DNA of 64,000 nucleotides from Fratercula arctica (lineage: Eukaryota; Chordata; Aves; Charadriiformes; Alcidae): assembly GCA_947846985.1 (NCBI GenBank), contig CANTUZ010000025.1, forward strand, positions 15,064,100-15,128,099, given 5' to 3'. The translations under genes and the position numbers were made by a program. The notes beneath the pieces are model-generated. The model worked only from the letters and a program-made list of their open reading frames with translations. It was not told the origin of the DNA and did not search any database. This document shows, piece after piece, positions 24,515 to 35,989 of the stretch. The first letter of the stretch is position 1; the number at the start of each line of letters is the position of its first letter.

Positions 24515-25717
24515 CTAGTTTAAAGCTCTCTCAATGAGCCCTGATAACTTTTGTCCTAGAACCCTTTTCCCCCTGCAAGATAAGTTATTCCCGCCTATTA
24601 CCAGCAGGCCTGGTGTCTTGTAAATCAAGCCATGGTCAGAGAACCCAAAGTCCTGCTGTGAGCCCCAAGGCTTGGAGCCAGGCATTGATCTGCTGGCTCT
24701 TCCTGTTTACCCCCTCATCATTCTCCACAACTGGGGGGATAGAGAAGAACACAACTTGTGCTCTCGATCCCTTGACCAGCCGTCCCAAGGTCCTGAAATC
24801 TCTCTTCATTGCCCTTGGACTTCTTCTCACTACCTCATCGCTGCCTACCTGAAAGATCAAAAGGGGGTAATAACCTGAGGGCCATACTAGGGAAGGAAGC
24901 TGCTGCTTTACATCCTTAACCTGGGCCCCAGGGAGGCAGCGGACCTCCCTATGTAGTGGTTCTGGTCTGCATATCGGGCCTTCCACTCCCTTCAGTAGCG
25001 AGTCACCTATGACAATGACCCGTCTTTTCTTCTTTACCGCAGAGGTTTTGATGCAGGGGGAGGTCTGACTAGACCTCGCTGACACCTCCAAGGTAGAAGA
25101 ACTATCATGCTCATCGTTGTCCAGTTCCCCTTGCAGAGCACTGTACCTGTTATACAATGACATCTGGGAAGGTGGGGTAGTCGCTGGGTTGCGCTGGGCA
25201 GGAACTTCTTGCCATTGCCCCCTGTCCTCCAAGTCACCACATTCAGTCAGGCAGAGAGAGGACAGGGAGTTCTCTGTAGCAGGGGTTCTGTCTGCCTGCT
25301 TGGTTTCTATCATGGGAGGCAGGGTGCGACTCCAAGCATCTCTCTCTCACATTCCCTGATGGCCCTCAACCTGTTTACCTCCTCCCTGAGCTCCATCACT
25401 AAGCGGAGGAGCTCCTCTACCTGGGCACACCTCCCACAGGCATGCCCACCACTGCTGTCTAACACTGGCATAAGAGCAGGGCACACCCTGCTGACCGAGG
25501 TCTGTGTGGCAGCGTGTTCCCACAGGAGCCTCGTCTGGGAGGCTGCATCAGAGCTGGTGGGTGTGGAGCTCACGGATGCCATGATCTTCTTCCAAGTGGA
25601 TACCATCGCTTCCTGGCTGAGTCGGCAGTCTTTCAGCGCTCTCCCATGCGAACTGCCGTGCAAACTGCTGTGCCATGACTGTGCTCCCAGGTGATGCCAT
25701 GAGTGATGCCCACTCAC
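24515..25717 (-). pseudogene. CR1 ORF1, nearly complete, two frameshifts
   Basis: The N-terminal piece 25310-25717 has a CGRC Cys pair followed by the leucine-rich coiled-coil-like stretch QVEELLRLVMELREEVNRL. After a frame change near 25313-25330 the piece 24636-25313 carries a basic KKKRRVIVIGDSLL segment (the GDSL block of the esterase-like domain) and the QVGSDEV and SPRAMKRDFRTLGRLVKG blocks. A second frame change near 24645 leads to the last block ending IERALN at the stop at 24515-24517. It is the most complete ORF1 in the window. Esterase function in CR1 ORF1 is known for the family and has not been shown for this copy. Confidence 0.87.
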
Positions 25718-25985
25718 TGCTTGTTTACTCAGTCAAAAGGGCTTCTTTTATGAGGGGGGGAGTAGTCCCAGAGAATATGCCTCGTTTAAATCTGCTGCCG
25801 GGGGTGCTGGCTCCATCCCCGGCTTCTCAGCTGCCTCTGTCCCCTGGAGCTGCTGGGGACCGGCCCGAGCTTGCCGCTTTTCCCGGCTTTGAAAAGCCCC
25901 AAAACGAGCCCCTTGCCAGCTCTCTTTGCCGTGATTCCCGTCCCCAGTGCAGACTTACCTGCACTGAAGCTGGTCTCCTCGTCAA
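25718..25985 (-). promoter_or_regulatory. CR1 5' leader, GC-rich (probable internal promoter region)
   Basis: The 0.27 kb upstream of the ORF1 start is much more GC-rich than the surrounding DNA and ends near 25985, where AT-rich unique sequence resumes. LINE 5' UTRs usually hold an internal promoter; that role here is inferred from position and composition. Confidence 0.5.
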
Positions 25986-28900
25986 GATTCTTAAGGAGAA
26001 ATTGAATTGAGTGATACTGCTGTGATTTTATGCAATTATCTTTAAACTACATAATTGTTACAACTAGATAAGCTGAACTGTGGATTGTCTTAGGATGCAC
26101 CAGAGGTGGAAGGAATCAAACCTTTCAATTAGAGTACAAGAATCAAACAAATAGCCCAAGCTAAGATATTTGCATAACCACTGAGTTCTGTGAGTTAAAT
26201 AGGTTCTTGGTTTTCTTTGATGATTAGTTTTAATTAGTTAAGTTTCAAATCCAACTACTGTGAGTTCCACTGAAGTTATGGGTGAAATAGAAAGCAGAGG
26301 GGCATTTTTTTGTTACTCAGCCCTGAGAGGAAAGTAAGTTGTATGTTAGAAAGTCCTACTTAGAGTTCTGATGCATGTAAGCAGGGCTCTGAGGGGTGTA
26401 ATGACCACAATACAGTTTAGAAAAGCATGCTTCTGACAGAAGTAGCGGTTGTTAGCATTATCCTCAAATTTAATGGATGAAACACATTTTTAAGCCACGG
26501 GCTCAGTTGTCATCCTCCAAACAGAAGTCTGTCCTGTGTGGCATAGCAACAAAATTTGGGGAAGCTTTGTAAATGGAGCTTGTGTCCTGTGCTGGGTGAC
26601 ATCCCACTGAACAAGCTGATCTCTGACAAAAGCATTATGAAGGAGACTGAATCATTCCTCAGTGAGAGGGGTCTCAAAGAAATTACTGACAACAGGTCTC
26701 GCTAATGTTCTGCAATCAGTGTAATTATCAGATTTACTTTTGCAACCATCTCACCAAACATTAAAATCTTCCTTTAGCCTCTACTGCAGACAGAATAAAA
26801 TGAATTAATCATTTTTTAACCATGTCCAGTGATAAGCATGAACTTTTACAAAACTGACACACAAGAAAAATTAGGTAGTAGACAGTCTGACATCCTTCCT
26901 GCATGCCTTCCCCACAGCAAAGTTCATTAGGATTGGGCAGACATTTTAGATGTCACTACACTTTTGGGGGACTGGTGACACAAGAATATCTGTACAGACT
27001 GGTCTTCACGATTGAATCATCTACCACATCCTTGAGTGGACACCGAGAAGAGTATGAAATGGCCTATAGCTTAAAAATTAATTTTTCTTCTCATACTTGT
27101 GTTCTTTGCCCCTGGGAATCCTGTTTAAGAACATAGCTAACAAATCAGGTTTGCATGTAGTGAAAGTTTGATGAAGAGAGATGTTTCCATGAAAAAACGT
27201 TCTGAAATGACGTGATTCCAGAAATTGGTGCCCAGCATACCGATAGAGCTAAGAGCAACACTTAGCTTTAAATGTTCCATAGAAGTTGGAGGTAATCCAG
27301 ACCAGTTGTACTCTGAATAGTGCCACATAAACCTGTAGTAATATAGACAACATCAAAGGATACAAAGGTATTCAATGGAATAGATTTGTTCAGAGAGATC
27401 CAGAGCCACCTGTCACTGAGCCAAGTAAAAAGTAATGCCCTAGCAAACACAGTGAGGACCCAGGTCTAAGGAGCTATTGCTTCCTTGGACAGTTTAGGGG
27501 AGGGTATTAACAGAGGAAAATGATGCATTCTTTGCTGAAACAGTCCTGCACATCAGAAGTTAACCTGAAGAAAATACTCTTAGCTTTTCCTCCAAAAGAG
27601 GATTCAAATGCATAACCATTTTGCCCCAGATTCATTTTTAGGCATGTAACTTATATGTTTAGCAAAGTATACAATCATCTGTGTTCCTTTAAAAAGAAGA
27701 TATTTAAGGGGAAGTTTAGTGTACTGAATCATCTTCTACAGGTCTTTTTCTTTCTGTCTCTGTAGAAAGAGCTTAGATGACTTATTTAGATTAGACACCA
27801 CTAGAGAGATCTTGTTCAGACTTGACTAAACAAAGTCATCAGTCTACAACATTAGATACAGATGGAGGCCAGAGTAACAGTGTGTCTCTGTTAAACACTT
27901 AAATTCAAACTCTGAACTTGATGCTGATTGAAAAAGTCAGCTTGGGGATCAAGGTAAAAACAGCTATCCCCCTAACTGGCAAAACACGCCCATCAAAAAT
28001 GCAGTGCAGGTACCAGCATATAGGTCATTCCCACATATTAATATGCTTATACATATGTAGGTACTTAGAAATGAGGGTTATGAGCATGGGATGTAATCAT
28101 ACCCAGGTGCACTTATAACACTATTCCTCCTAGTCAGTGGGCATTCATATTGGTTAGAAATGTGCCTTTTGTTTCTCAACTAAATTGGTCGAGTTTTATC
28201 TGTATTTAGACAAACATAATGACTTTATAGGAGCTATAGTGAGTGTGGAAGAGTGAGCGTGTGAAAAGACAAAGTGTGTTGTATTTTGAGTCTGCATGTG
28301 TCGCTTGTAAAACAGAAAGCTTCTGTGTGTCAGTGTAGGAGAGGGATAGGTAGTTCCTATAACTACATATGTGCAAGGAAGTCTGAGATGAGCTAATGTG
28401 TAAAACCTGAGGGGCAAGTTGTGTGTGTATGACAGTTTGCTCATGCATAAAAAACCAGGTTTTTAGGGGGTTTCTTGTTGCAAAGAAAAGCAAGAGCATC
28501 TGTATTAGTCTGTGAGCACAAGAGACTCTGATCATGCATGTGTACTCTACAGAAGAAAGAAGAAACAGCGCACATGACGGAAGGAGATTCTGTGTTTTTG
28601 TGCGTGTGCACATGCACATCTTTACCCTAAGCAAGTTCAGCTCTTAGTTGGAAACTTGAGAAATTGACTTCACTGGGATTTGAGAGAGATCTCAGGTGGA
28701 CTAAATTTGTCTGCTTTCTTTTCCCACTAGTGCAGCTGAAACAGATTCTCAGTCTAATAAGGTTTGACAAGACCTGGCACTGGAGGCAGGTGCCAAGGAA
28801 TCCATCTAGTCAAAAGCATTAGAGACACCATGGGCACCAGAGGATAGAGGTGTTGCCATGGGAACAGAGTGAAAGATGCTCCATGGTGTCCGGTTAGGAG

Positions 28901-31287
28901 GTTTGTTTAAGAGGGAGCCGAGCAGCTGCAGTCTTGCTATCACCCTATGCTTGAACAATGGTAGATAAATTCCAGCCTCCTCCCTGCTCCGCCAGGATAT
29001 GAGGAATTTAATTCTGCCTCCTTACGTGAATAGTGCTGAAATCGCTGACGTTGCTGGCGCCTCCTGAAAGGTATTTGCTGCAAAAGAAGATGTCTGGTTT
29101 GGTACTCAAGTCTGCAAATGTCTGACCTGCAATGGGCACTTGAGGGCATGGAAGATATTTTTTTAAAGGATTTGAGGACGTCATTTTTAGTTACAAAGCT
29201 ATCAGCTTCCCTTCCTCTGCCTTCCTCACCCTCTCTCCCCTGCAACCTCTCCCCCCACCTCCCTGAAACACGTGCAGCCCCTTCTGAGGAGCACTACCAG
29301 AGAAAGAAAAACTTATTACAAAATCAAGTACTGCTTCAAGGGGGATTTATAAAAGTATTGTCCCTTCCAGAAAAAAATCACAATGGCTTTTTATTGTTGT
29401 TTTCCTCTCTTCTTTACAACTGCAAATCTATAAAGATGGAAATAGGGTGTGAGGAAAGGAGAGGGGAAGTTTTTGGTTCCAAACTAAAATACCAGCTGAG
29501 CAGCTGTAATGCTGTAATTATCATAATTTGCATTTCAGTAATGTCTAGGGAGGATTTTTTAGATTAATGTTATCTTTATGGATGACATCTCCAATGCTGT
29601 TTAAAGTAGGTAAGTGTCCAGTATCTATTAAATGTCAAAGAAAATTATTTTTTTTTAGCCTGAATGATAAACTGTAAATTAAACTATTAATATAGGCAGC
29701 CAAGCTTGCATATGTTGGACAGATCAAATAAGTTGCTGCTGTAGTGCCAGTACATACAAGACAGACTAAACAAAACCATGGGTGACATGGAGAAGGTGAA
29801 TAGAAAACAATTTCTCATAGTCTTTTCCAACTTATCACACATTATATTAAATTCTTCTTCACTTCAATTAAATTTTTCTTCACATAATATGCATGTAAGA
29901 AGTAATTAATGAATGTTAAAATTTTACGTGGTTTCAAAAGACAAAGAAATTAATGGAAGAATAATATTTTTTAAGAGTACTAAATACAAAGATACCACCT
30001 CTCAAAAAAAAATACTGTAGTCCCTAATTTTTGGAGGCCAGAAGAGTACTGTGGTAAAGTGCCATTCAATGACTAACATATTCTTATATTCCTTATCAGC
30101 CATCTACTGTTGACTGCTGTTGGAGACAGGATAAATGGATGGTCTGACTTGGTAGAGCTGTCTTTATGTTAATTTTGCTTGTATGACCCACTAATATACA
30201 TTGATTCAAAACTTAAATACAGTTACTGCGATTATGCATGGCTGCAAGGAAGTAATAGATCTTGCTGCAGACCCACGTTTATGAGCTTGGCAGTGGACAG
30301 CAATTTCAGAATTTTCTAAAGATCGGTTCTTCCACAGGAAATGCAAATAGATTCAGTTCCTTTTCTTGAAAAGAGTCCAGGTCACTGTTTTTTCTTGCAG
30401 ACACATAAATGTAATCCATTTGCTGACATAGGATAGGGTAATTTTTGATCCTTGAAGTTCTCTCCATAAACATTAGGAGACATCTCCCTAAAGGGGTAAA
30501 TGGCTCAGGCTCCTCTCTTATGTCTCTGCATGACCTCATTTGATTAAATTAAAAGTTGGCAAAATAAAGAAAACCTCCCCAGCATCAAAACTTATAAAAT
30601 AGTTTTAAAGTAAAAGCAAGCTATTTGCAAATCATTTCCTATATGTGTTTGGGGAGAAGGGGTGGGAGGAGTGATACAGAATTAGGTTTAAAATGAACCA
30701 CTAGTTGCACTTTGGTAGTGGAGTCACTATTTCATCTCCATCCTAATGTGGTGAATCAGTGTCTGGGTTACATTATTTACTGCTAAATAATTAATATGTC
30801 TGTATCTGTGATAACATGGAAAGGGTCCAGTTTCCATTTGTATATTTTTTTCTGGTTTTGGAAGCTTGATTCATTAAAATTTCATATGCCCTTTATGTAG
30901 CCAGTATTCCATAAATAACAGAGAATTCATATCTCTAAAAAAAAAAAAGAAAAAAAGCTGATACACTAAAATAACACTTTAAATTCACTTTTGTTCCAAA
31001 ACAAATTCCAGCTCATTCATACACCACCCTCACCCTTTTCTCATTATTAGTCACTAAGGCTCAGCGCAGGATGGTACAGGGCTACATGCAAGCTTTGAAC
31101 TTCAATGATGAGTGCCTTTTAGTTGCCAGACTGAAGAGACTATGAAAGGGATGCAAGTAGATCATTTGCAGGAATAAAACACAGGTAACATTGCCTAGGA
31201 GTAGTTCAAACAGCTTCACAATGGACCCCAACTCTCAGAAAAGAAGCTAAGGGATAAGTCTAGTATTTTAATGAAGTTCTTGGTCGA
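25986..31287. other. Unassigned unique DNA
   Basis: The longest stretch without a mobile element, about 5.3 kb. No host exon could be defended. The opposed frames at 28196-28634, 28940-29245 and 29118-29567 lack recognisable domains. A segment at about 29090-29570 stands out and is listed separately. Confidence 0.55.
29094..29567. other. Possible conserved non-coding element
   Basis: This segment is compositionally complex and free of repeats. It contains GACGTCA (CRE-like) near 29178 and a TAATTATCATAATTTGCAT cluster near 29516-29534 that joins a homeodomain core (TAATTA) to a perfect POU octamer (ATTTGCAT, 29526-29533). A pyrimidine-rich tract lies between them. The regulatory reading is inference from motifs only. 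Confidence 0.25.
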
Positions 31288-31462
31288 AGAGAGAGGTGGA
31301 GTCACCATCCCTGAATGTGTTTACGAGTCATTTAGCTGTGGTGTTAGGAGATGTGGTGTTAGGGGATATGGTGTAGGGGAGAACTTTGTAGAGTGGGGTT
31401 GATGGTTGGACTCAATGAACCCGAGGGTCTTTTCCAACCTAAATGATTCTATGATTCTATGA
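31288..31462 (+). mobile_element. CR1 LINE 3' end, third type
   Basis: It begins in the GAGTCACCATCCCTGAATG region of ORF2 and ends GGGTCTTTTCCAACCTAAATG followed by ATTCTATGATTCTATG. The 3' UTR differs from the lineage 1 and 2 copies, so this is another CR1 subfamily. A 15-bp GTGGTGTTAGG-type unit is doubled inside it, near 31338-31370. Confidence 0.85.
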
Positions 31463-31654
31463 TAACTGAACAGTTACAGTTATTTGGCCTTTGAAATAAG
31501 TGAAATACAACCACTGGCACCAATATCTATTCCATTTATCAATACTATCCAGTCTATTTGTTTCATAGAAGTAATTAAAGAGTTCATTTAAATTAACCCA
31601 CCACAAGTATTTAGTTAAATATTTTCTCAAAATCCCTTTTCCAAGTATTTTTTT

Positions 31655-33642
31655 CATAGAATCATAGAATCATAGAATGTGTTCGGCTGGAAGGGATGTT
31701 AAAGATCATCTAGTTCCAACCCCCATGCCCTGGGCAGGGACACCTCCCACTAGACCAGGCTGCTCAAAGCCCCATCCAGCCTGGCCTTGAACCCTTCCAG
31801 GGAAGGGCTGTTTGCAACTTCCCTGGGCAACCTGTTCCACTGCCTCACCACCCTCACAGTAAAGAATTTCTTCCTAATATCCAATCTAAATCTCCCCTCT
31901 TTCAGTTTAAAACCATTACCCCTCGTCCTATTGCTACATGCCCTTGCAAACAGCCCCTCCCCATCCTTCCTGTAGGCCCCCTTCAGGTACTGGAAAGCCG
32001 CTATAAGGTCTCCCCGGAGCCTTCTCTTCTCCAGGCTGAACAACCCCAACTCTCTCAGCCTGTCTTCATAGGAGAGGTGCTCCAGCCCTCTGATCATCTT
32101 CGTGGCCCTCCTCTGGACCCCCTCCAACAGGTCCATGTCCTTCTTGTGCCGAGGACTCCAGAGCTGGACACAGTACTCCAGGTGGAGTCTCATGAGAGCA
32201 GAGTAGAGGGGGAGAATCACCTCTCTGGATCTGCTGGCCACAGTTCTTTTGATGCAGCCCAGTATGCAATTGGCCTTCTGGGCTGTGAGCGCACATTTCC
32301 AGCTCATGTCCAGCTTCTCCTCCACCACCACCAAGTCCTTCTCCTCAGGGCTGCTCTCAATCCATTCTCTGCCCAACCTGTATTTGCGCCTGGGATTGCC
32401 CTGACCCATGTGCAGGACCTTGCACTTGGCCTGGTTGAACTTCATGAGGTTTGCATGGGCCCACCTCTCCAGCCTGTCCAGGTCCCTCTGGATGGCATCC
32501 CTTCCCTCCAGCGTGTTGACCACACCACATAGCTTGGTGTCATTGTCAAACTTGCTGAGAGTGCACTCAATGCCACTGTCCATGTCGCCGACAAAGATGT
32601 TAAACAGCACCGGTCCCAATACCAACCCCTGAGGAACACCACTCGTCACTGGTTTCCACTTGGACATTGAGCCGTTACCACAAATCTTTGAGTGCGACCA
32701 TCCTGCCAATTCCTTATCCACCGAGTGGTCCATCCATCAAATCCATGTCTCTCCAATTTAGAGACCAGGATGTTTTGCAGGACAGTGTCAAATGCTTTGC
32801 ATAAGTCCAGGTAGATAATGTCAGTTGTTCTTCCCTTATCCACCAATGCTGTAACACCATCATAGAAGGACATCAAATTTGTCAGACATGATTTGCCCTT
32901 AGTGAAGCCATGTTGGCTGTCACCAATCACCTCCTTATTTTCCATGTGCCTTAGCAGAGATTCCAGGAGGATCTGCTCCATGATCTTGCCAGGCACAGAG
33001 GTGAGACTGACAGGCCTGTAGTTCCCTGGGTCTTCCTTTTTTCCCCTTTTTGAAAATGGGGATTATGTTTCCCCTTTTCCACTCAGTGGGACCTTCACCA
33101 GACTGCCACGACTTCTCAAATATGATGTATAGTAGCTTAGCAATTTCATCTGCCACTTCCCTCAGGACCCCCAGATGTATCTCATCAGGTCCCATGGATT
33201 TGTGCACCTTCAGGTTCCTCAGATGGTGTCGAACTTGATCTTCTCCTACAGTGGGTGGTTCTTCATTCTCCCAGTCCCTGCCTTTGCCTTCTGCGACTTG
33301 GGCGGTATGGCTAGAGCACTTGCCAGTGAACACCCGGGCGAAAAAGTCATTGAGTACCTCGTCCTTCTCCATATCCTGGGTGACCAGGTTTCCTTTTTCC
33401 TTCCAGAGAAGGCCCACATCTTCCTTAGTCTTCCTTTTATCACTGACGTACCTGTAGAAGCTTTTCTTGTTGCCCTTGATGCCCCTAGCCAGATTTAGTT
33501 CTATCAGGGCTTTAGCTTTCCTAACCTGATCCCTGGCTTCTCGGACAGTTTCTCTGTATTCCTCCCAGGCTACCTGTCCTTGCTTCCACCCTCTTTAGGC
33601 TTCCTTTTTGTCTCTGAGTTTGTCCAAGAGCTCCTTGGTCAT
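31655..33642 (-). mobile_element. CR1 LINE (lineage 1), 3' part, split by a nested LTR
   Basis: The 3' tail is at 31655, with three CATAGAAT-type units on the plus strand. From there the element runs on the minus strand through the ORF2 C-terminus and RT to 33642, where an ERVL LTR interrupts it. It resumes at 34374. The two parts are collinear with the intact arrangement in the copy at 4548. Confidence 0.93.
31750..33640 (-). pseudogene. CR1 ORF2 fragment: RT with altered catalytic motif
   Basis: Frames 32935-33417, 32646-32996 and 31750-32733 cover RT and C-terminus. [11 protein letters not shown] is intact near 32810. The central catalytic motif near 32550 reads FDNDTKL where other copies have FADDTKL: the alanine is D and the first catalytic aspartate is N. 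Other CR1 blocks ([27 protein letters not shown]) are well kept. Frame changes occur near 32700 and 32960. The active-site change alone would be expected to abolish polymerisation. Confidence 0.9.
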
Positions 33643-34373
33643 TGTTGTGGTTTTGGCCAAATTGGCCAATGTCCGGTGACAGATGCTCTCCCCCCACCTC
33701 TCGCTCCAAGGAGAGGAGGAGGAGAGACGAAGAGATTTATGAGTTTAGGAGAAACTAAACTACTTTAATAAAATATTAAGAATAAAATAAAAAGGAAAAT
33801 AATGAAATAGATACAGTATATACAAAACCATATTAAGCTCCCAGGATGACATCACCAGCAAGCACTGGGGAAGTCCCAGACTGGACTCAGCGATGGGTGG
33901 GAACTGGGTTCCAGAGATGGAGTCAGGAACACACGACTCGGGATCAAAGGCAGATGAACAGACAGGGTCCTCCTCGGATGTCAGTCATTGAAGAGAGGCT
34001 GACCCTTTGATCCCTCAGCTTTTATACTGAGCATGGGGCAGATGGGATGGAATACCCCTGTTGGTCAATTGTGGGTCACCTGCCCTGTCCGCTCCTCCCT
34101 GCAGGTGGGACCCCTCTACACTCTTCCGCTTCTGACCCTCCAACGGGGCAAATAATGAAATTAGCTGACCTTGGTTGTTATAGCAATAAGTATAAGCAAG
34201 AGCCTCTCTGCGTACCATTCCTTGGCAGAAACTGTAAACATTGGTCTTATCACTCTGAGAACGAACCATTTTCAGCACAATATGTTGTTAATTTCAGAGA
34301 GTTAGGAGAGGCCTAGCTAAGAAGTAAAATTACTGAACAGGAAGTTGGTTGTTTTTTACCTCAAACCAAGACA
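33643..34373 (-). mobile_element. Complete ERVL-type solo LTR nested in a CR1
   Basis: A 731-bp LTR, read on the minus strand from TGTCTTGGTTTGAGG to the CA at 33643-33644. It is flanked by GTCAT (33638-33642) and TTCAT (34374-34378), a 5-bp target duplication with one mismatch. A TATA box (TATAAAAG, complement around 34018-34026) is present. This long form carries about 130 bp of U3 that the short-form LTRs at 10116, 43770 and 57033 lack. It sits inside CR1 ORF2 and so is younger than that insertion. Confidence 0.93.
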
Positions 34374-34935
34374 TTCATCTATGCAGGCCTCCCGGCGTTT
34401 TTGCCAAACTTTCTCTTTGTTGGGATGCATCGCTCCTGAGCTTGGAGGAGGTAATCCTTGAATATTAACCAGCTTTCTTGTGTCCCTCTTCCCTCCAGGG
34501 CTTTATCCCATGGTACTCTACCTAGCAGATCCCTGAAGAGGCCGAAGTCTGCTCTCCTGAAGTCCAGGGGAGTGAGCTTGTGGTGTGCCCTTCTTACTGC
34601 CCTAAGGTTCTTGAACTCTACCATTTCATGGTCACTGGAGGCAAGGCTGCCCTTGAGCTTCACATTCCCCACCAGCCCCTCCTTGTTGGTGAGAACGAGG
34701 TCCAGCATAGCACCTTTCCTCATTGGCTCCTCTATCACTCAGAGAAGGAAGTTATCGATGCATTCCAGGAACCTCCTGGATTGCTTATGCCCTGCTGTGT
34801 TGTCCCTCCAACAGCTATTGGGGTGGTTGAAGTCCCCCAACAGGGCCAGGGCTTGTGAATATGAGGCTGCTTCTGTCTATAGAGAGCCTCATCTGCTTGA
34901 TCTTCCTGGCCGGGTGGCTTGTAGCAGACCCCCAG
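34374..34935 (-). mobile_element. CR1 LINE (lineage 1), upstream part of the split copy
   Basis: Continuation of the copy at 31655-33642. It covers the second half of the endonuclease domain and the linker to RT. The minus-strand open frame 34379-34738 includes [21 protein letters not shown] and [16 protein letters not shown]. The 5' truncation point is near 34933-34935, next to a perfect palindrome. Confidence 0.9.
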
Positions 34936-34961
34936 TATAGGTCCTTTTTAAAGGACCTATA
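34936..34961. repeat. Perfect palindrome at a CR1 5' junction
   Basis: TATAGGTCCTTT, two T bases, then AAAGGACCTATA: 12-bp arms that pair perfectly. CR1 similarity ends about 2 bp away. A fold-back during second-strand synthesis or end repair could create this; that is inference. Confidence 0.85.
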
Positions 34962-35299
34962 ATTTCTTATCTGTAAACCAGTATTGAGAATATTTCTATG
35001 CACAGCTGCAAATACAGCCTTTTTTCCAGCTGAGTAGGTAGTTATAATAATTGCCACTATTTCATCTCTCCTGGCTCTTCTGTAGCTTCAGTCATCACCA
35101 TACTGGACACCCTCTCAGATGCTATTTCATCATCATCTTTATGGCCTGACAAAACATGGAATTGGTATTATTTTACGAAGCTGAGGTATGAAAAGATGAA
35201 AGATAATTGCTGCAGAACACACAAAGTCCAGGAAGAGCTGGAAATTGAATTCTTATTATCAGTGCTCACCTTTGTGCCTTTATCTCCAAATGGTTCTCC
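34962..35299. other. Unassigned DNA
   Basis: AT-rich sequence between two CR1 elements; nothing recognised. Confidence 0.5.
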
Positions 35300-35640
35300 A
35301 TAGGATCATAGACAAACAGGCTCAAAGATATGTCAAGAGGTGAGATGGGCTGACTCTGTGTCCCAGGCATGTGCCAAATCTGACACCACCCCTATTGTTT
35401 TCAGTTAACAGTCATCTAAACTATTCTGAAAGTCCCCCCACCATTTCCCTATGAAACTATATTCCAGACCCTAACTTGCCTCACCATTGGAAAAGTTTCT
35501 TAACTCGTAGTTTATATCTTTCTTGCAGCAATTTAAGTGAGCAACTTCTTGTCCTGTCTGTCATAACAGGATGAAGGGATTATTTCCCTCTTTTGTAGGA
35601 CTTGACAGTGCTATCACAACCCAAAGACATATTTCTAAGA
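35300..35640 (-). mobile_element. Ancient CR1-like 3' end, highly diverged
   Basis: On the plus strand the order is CATAGGATCATAG, then the AACTATATTCCAG region, then TTTCTTAACTCGTAG, CTTGCAGCAATTTAAG and CTTCTTGTCCTG. That is the order of the 3' region of older amniote CR1 elements read in antisense. Divergence is far higher than in the other CR1 copies here. Confidence 0.7.
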
Positions 35641-35977
35641 TCTCCAGTAATTTCTTCTTCCAAAGTCTCTACAGCTGGTGGACTTATTTCCTGAAGTATA
35701 TAACTGAAAACAAGGTGAAAGATTCAGCTAAACTGCAAACTCTGGCCTTACAGAGAGAAAATGTTTCCCTGAGACATTGCGTTATGACCAGGTGTGGAAA
35801 TCATGAGATTCATATATTTTCTTCACAGCATTGGCACAAGCATTAATTCTAATACATTTTCTATTTCTTTATAGCTTCGTTTTTCATATTACATACAATT
35901 TCTTGACAGAGTGCTAACTACAAATGGGGTGTATTTTCCTACATGAAACTCATCAAGTATTTTGACTTTCTATTAAA

Positions 35978-35989
35978 GGGGGGGGGGGG
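35978..35989. repeat. G12 homopolymer
   Basis: Twelve consecutive G bases in AT-rich surroundings. Such runs are prone to assembly and length error. Confidence 0.8.

Larger units (their letters stand above)
22682..25985 (-). mobile_element. CR1 LINE 5' portion (lineage 2), 3' end missing
   Basis: Read on the minus strand from about 25985, this has a GC-rich 5' leader, ORF1 and the first two thirds of ORF2. It stops abruptly inside the RT at the GRAV codons, near 22682. CR1 copies normally keep the 3' end and lose the 5' end, so a 5'-complete, 3'-less copy implies later deletion or recombination. Its last 0.52 kb is repeated at the start of the neighbouring CR1 fragment. Confidence 0.88.

Noticed and set aside
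28196..28634. Two overlapping minus-strand frames of 82 and 142 codons
   Set aside because: They are offset frames of the same DNA, rich in T/H/S from a TGTG-type composition on the other strand; no family resemblance.
32077..32632. Plus-strand frames of 151 and 74 codons
   Set aside because: Antisense of the CR1 RT C-terminal region; a matching shadow occurs at 37340-37738 and 7573-8019 opposite other copies.
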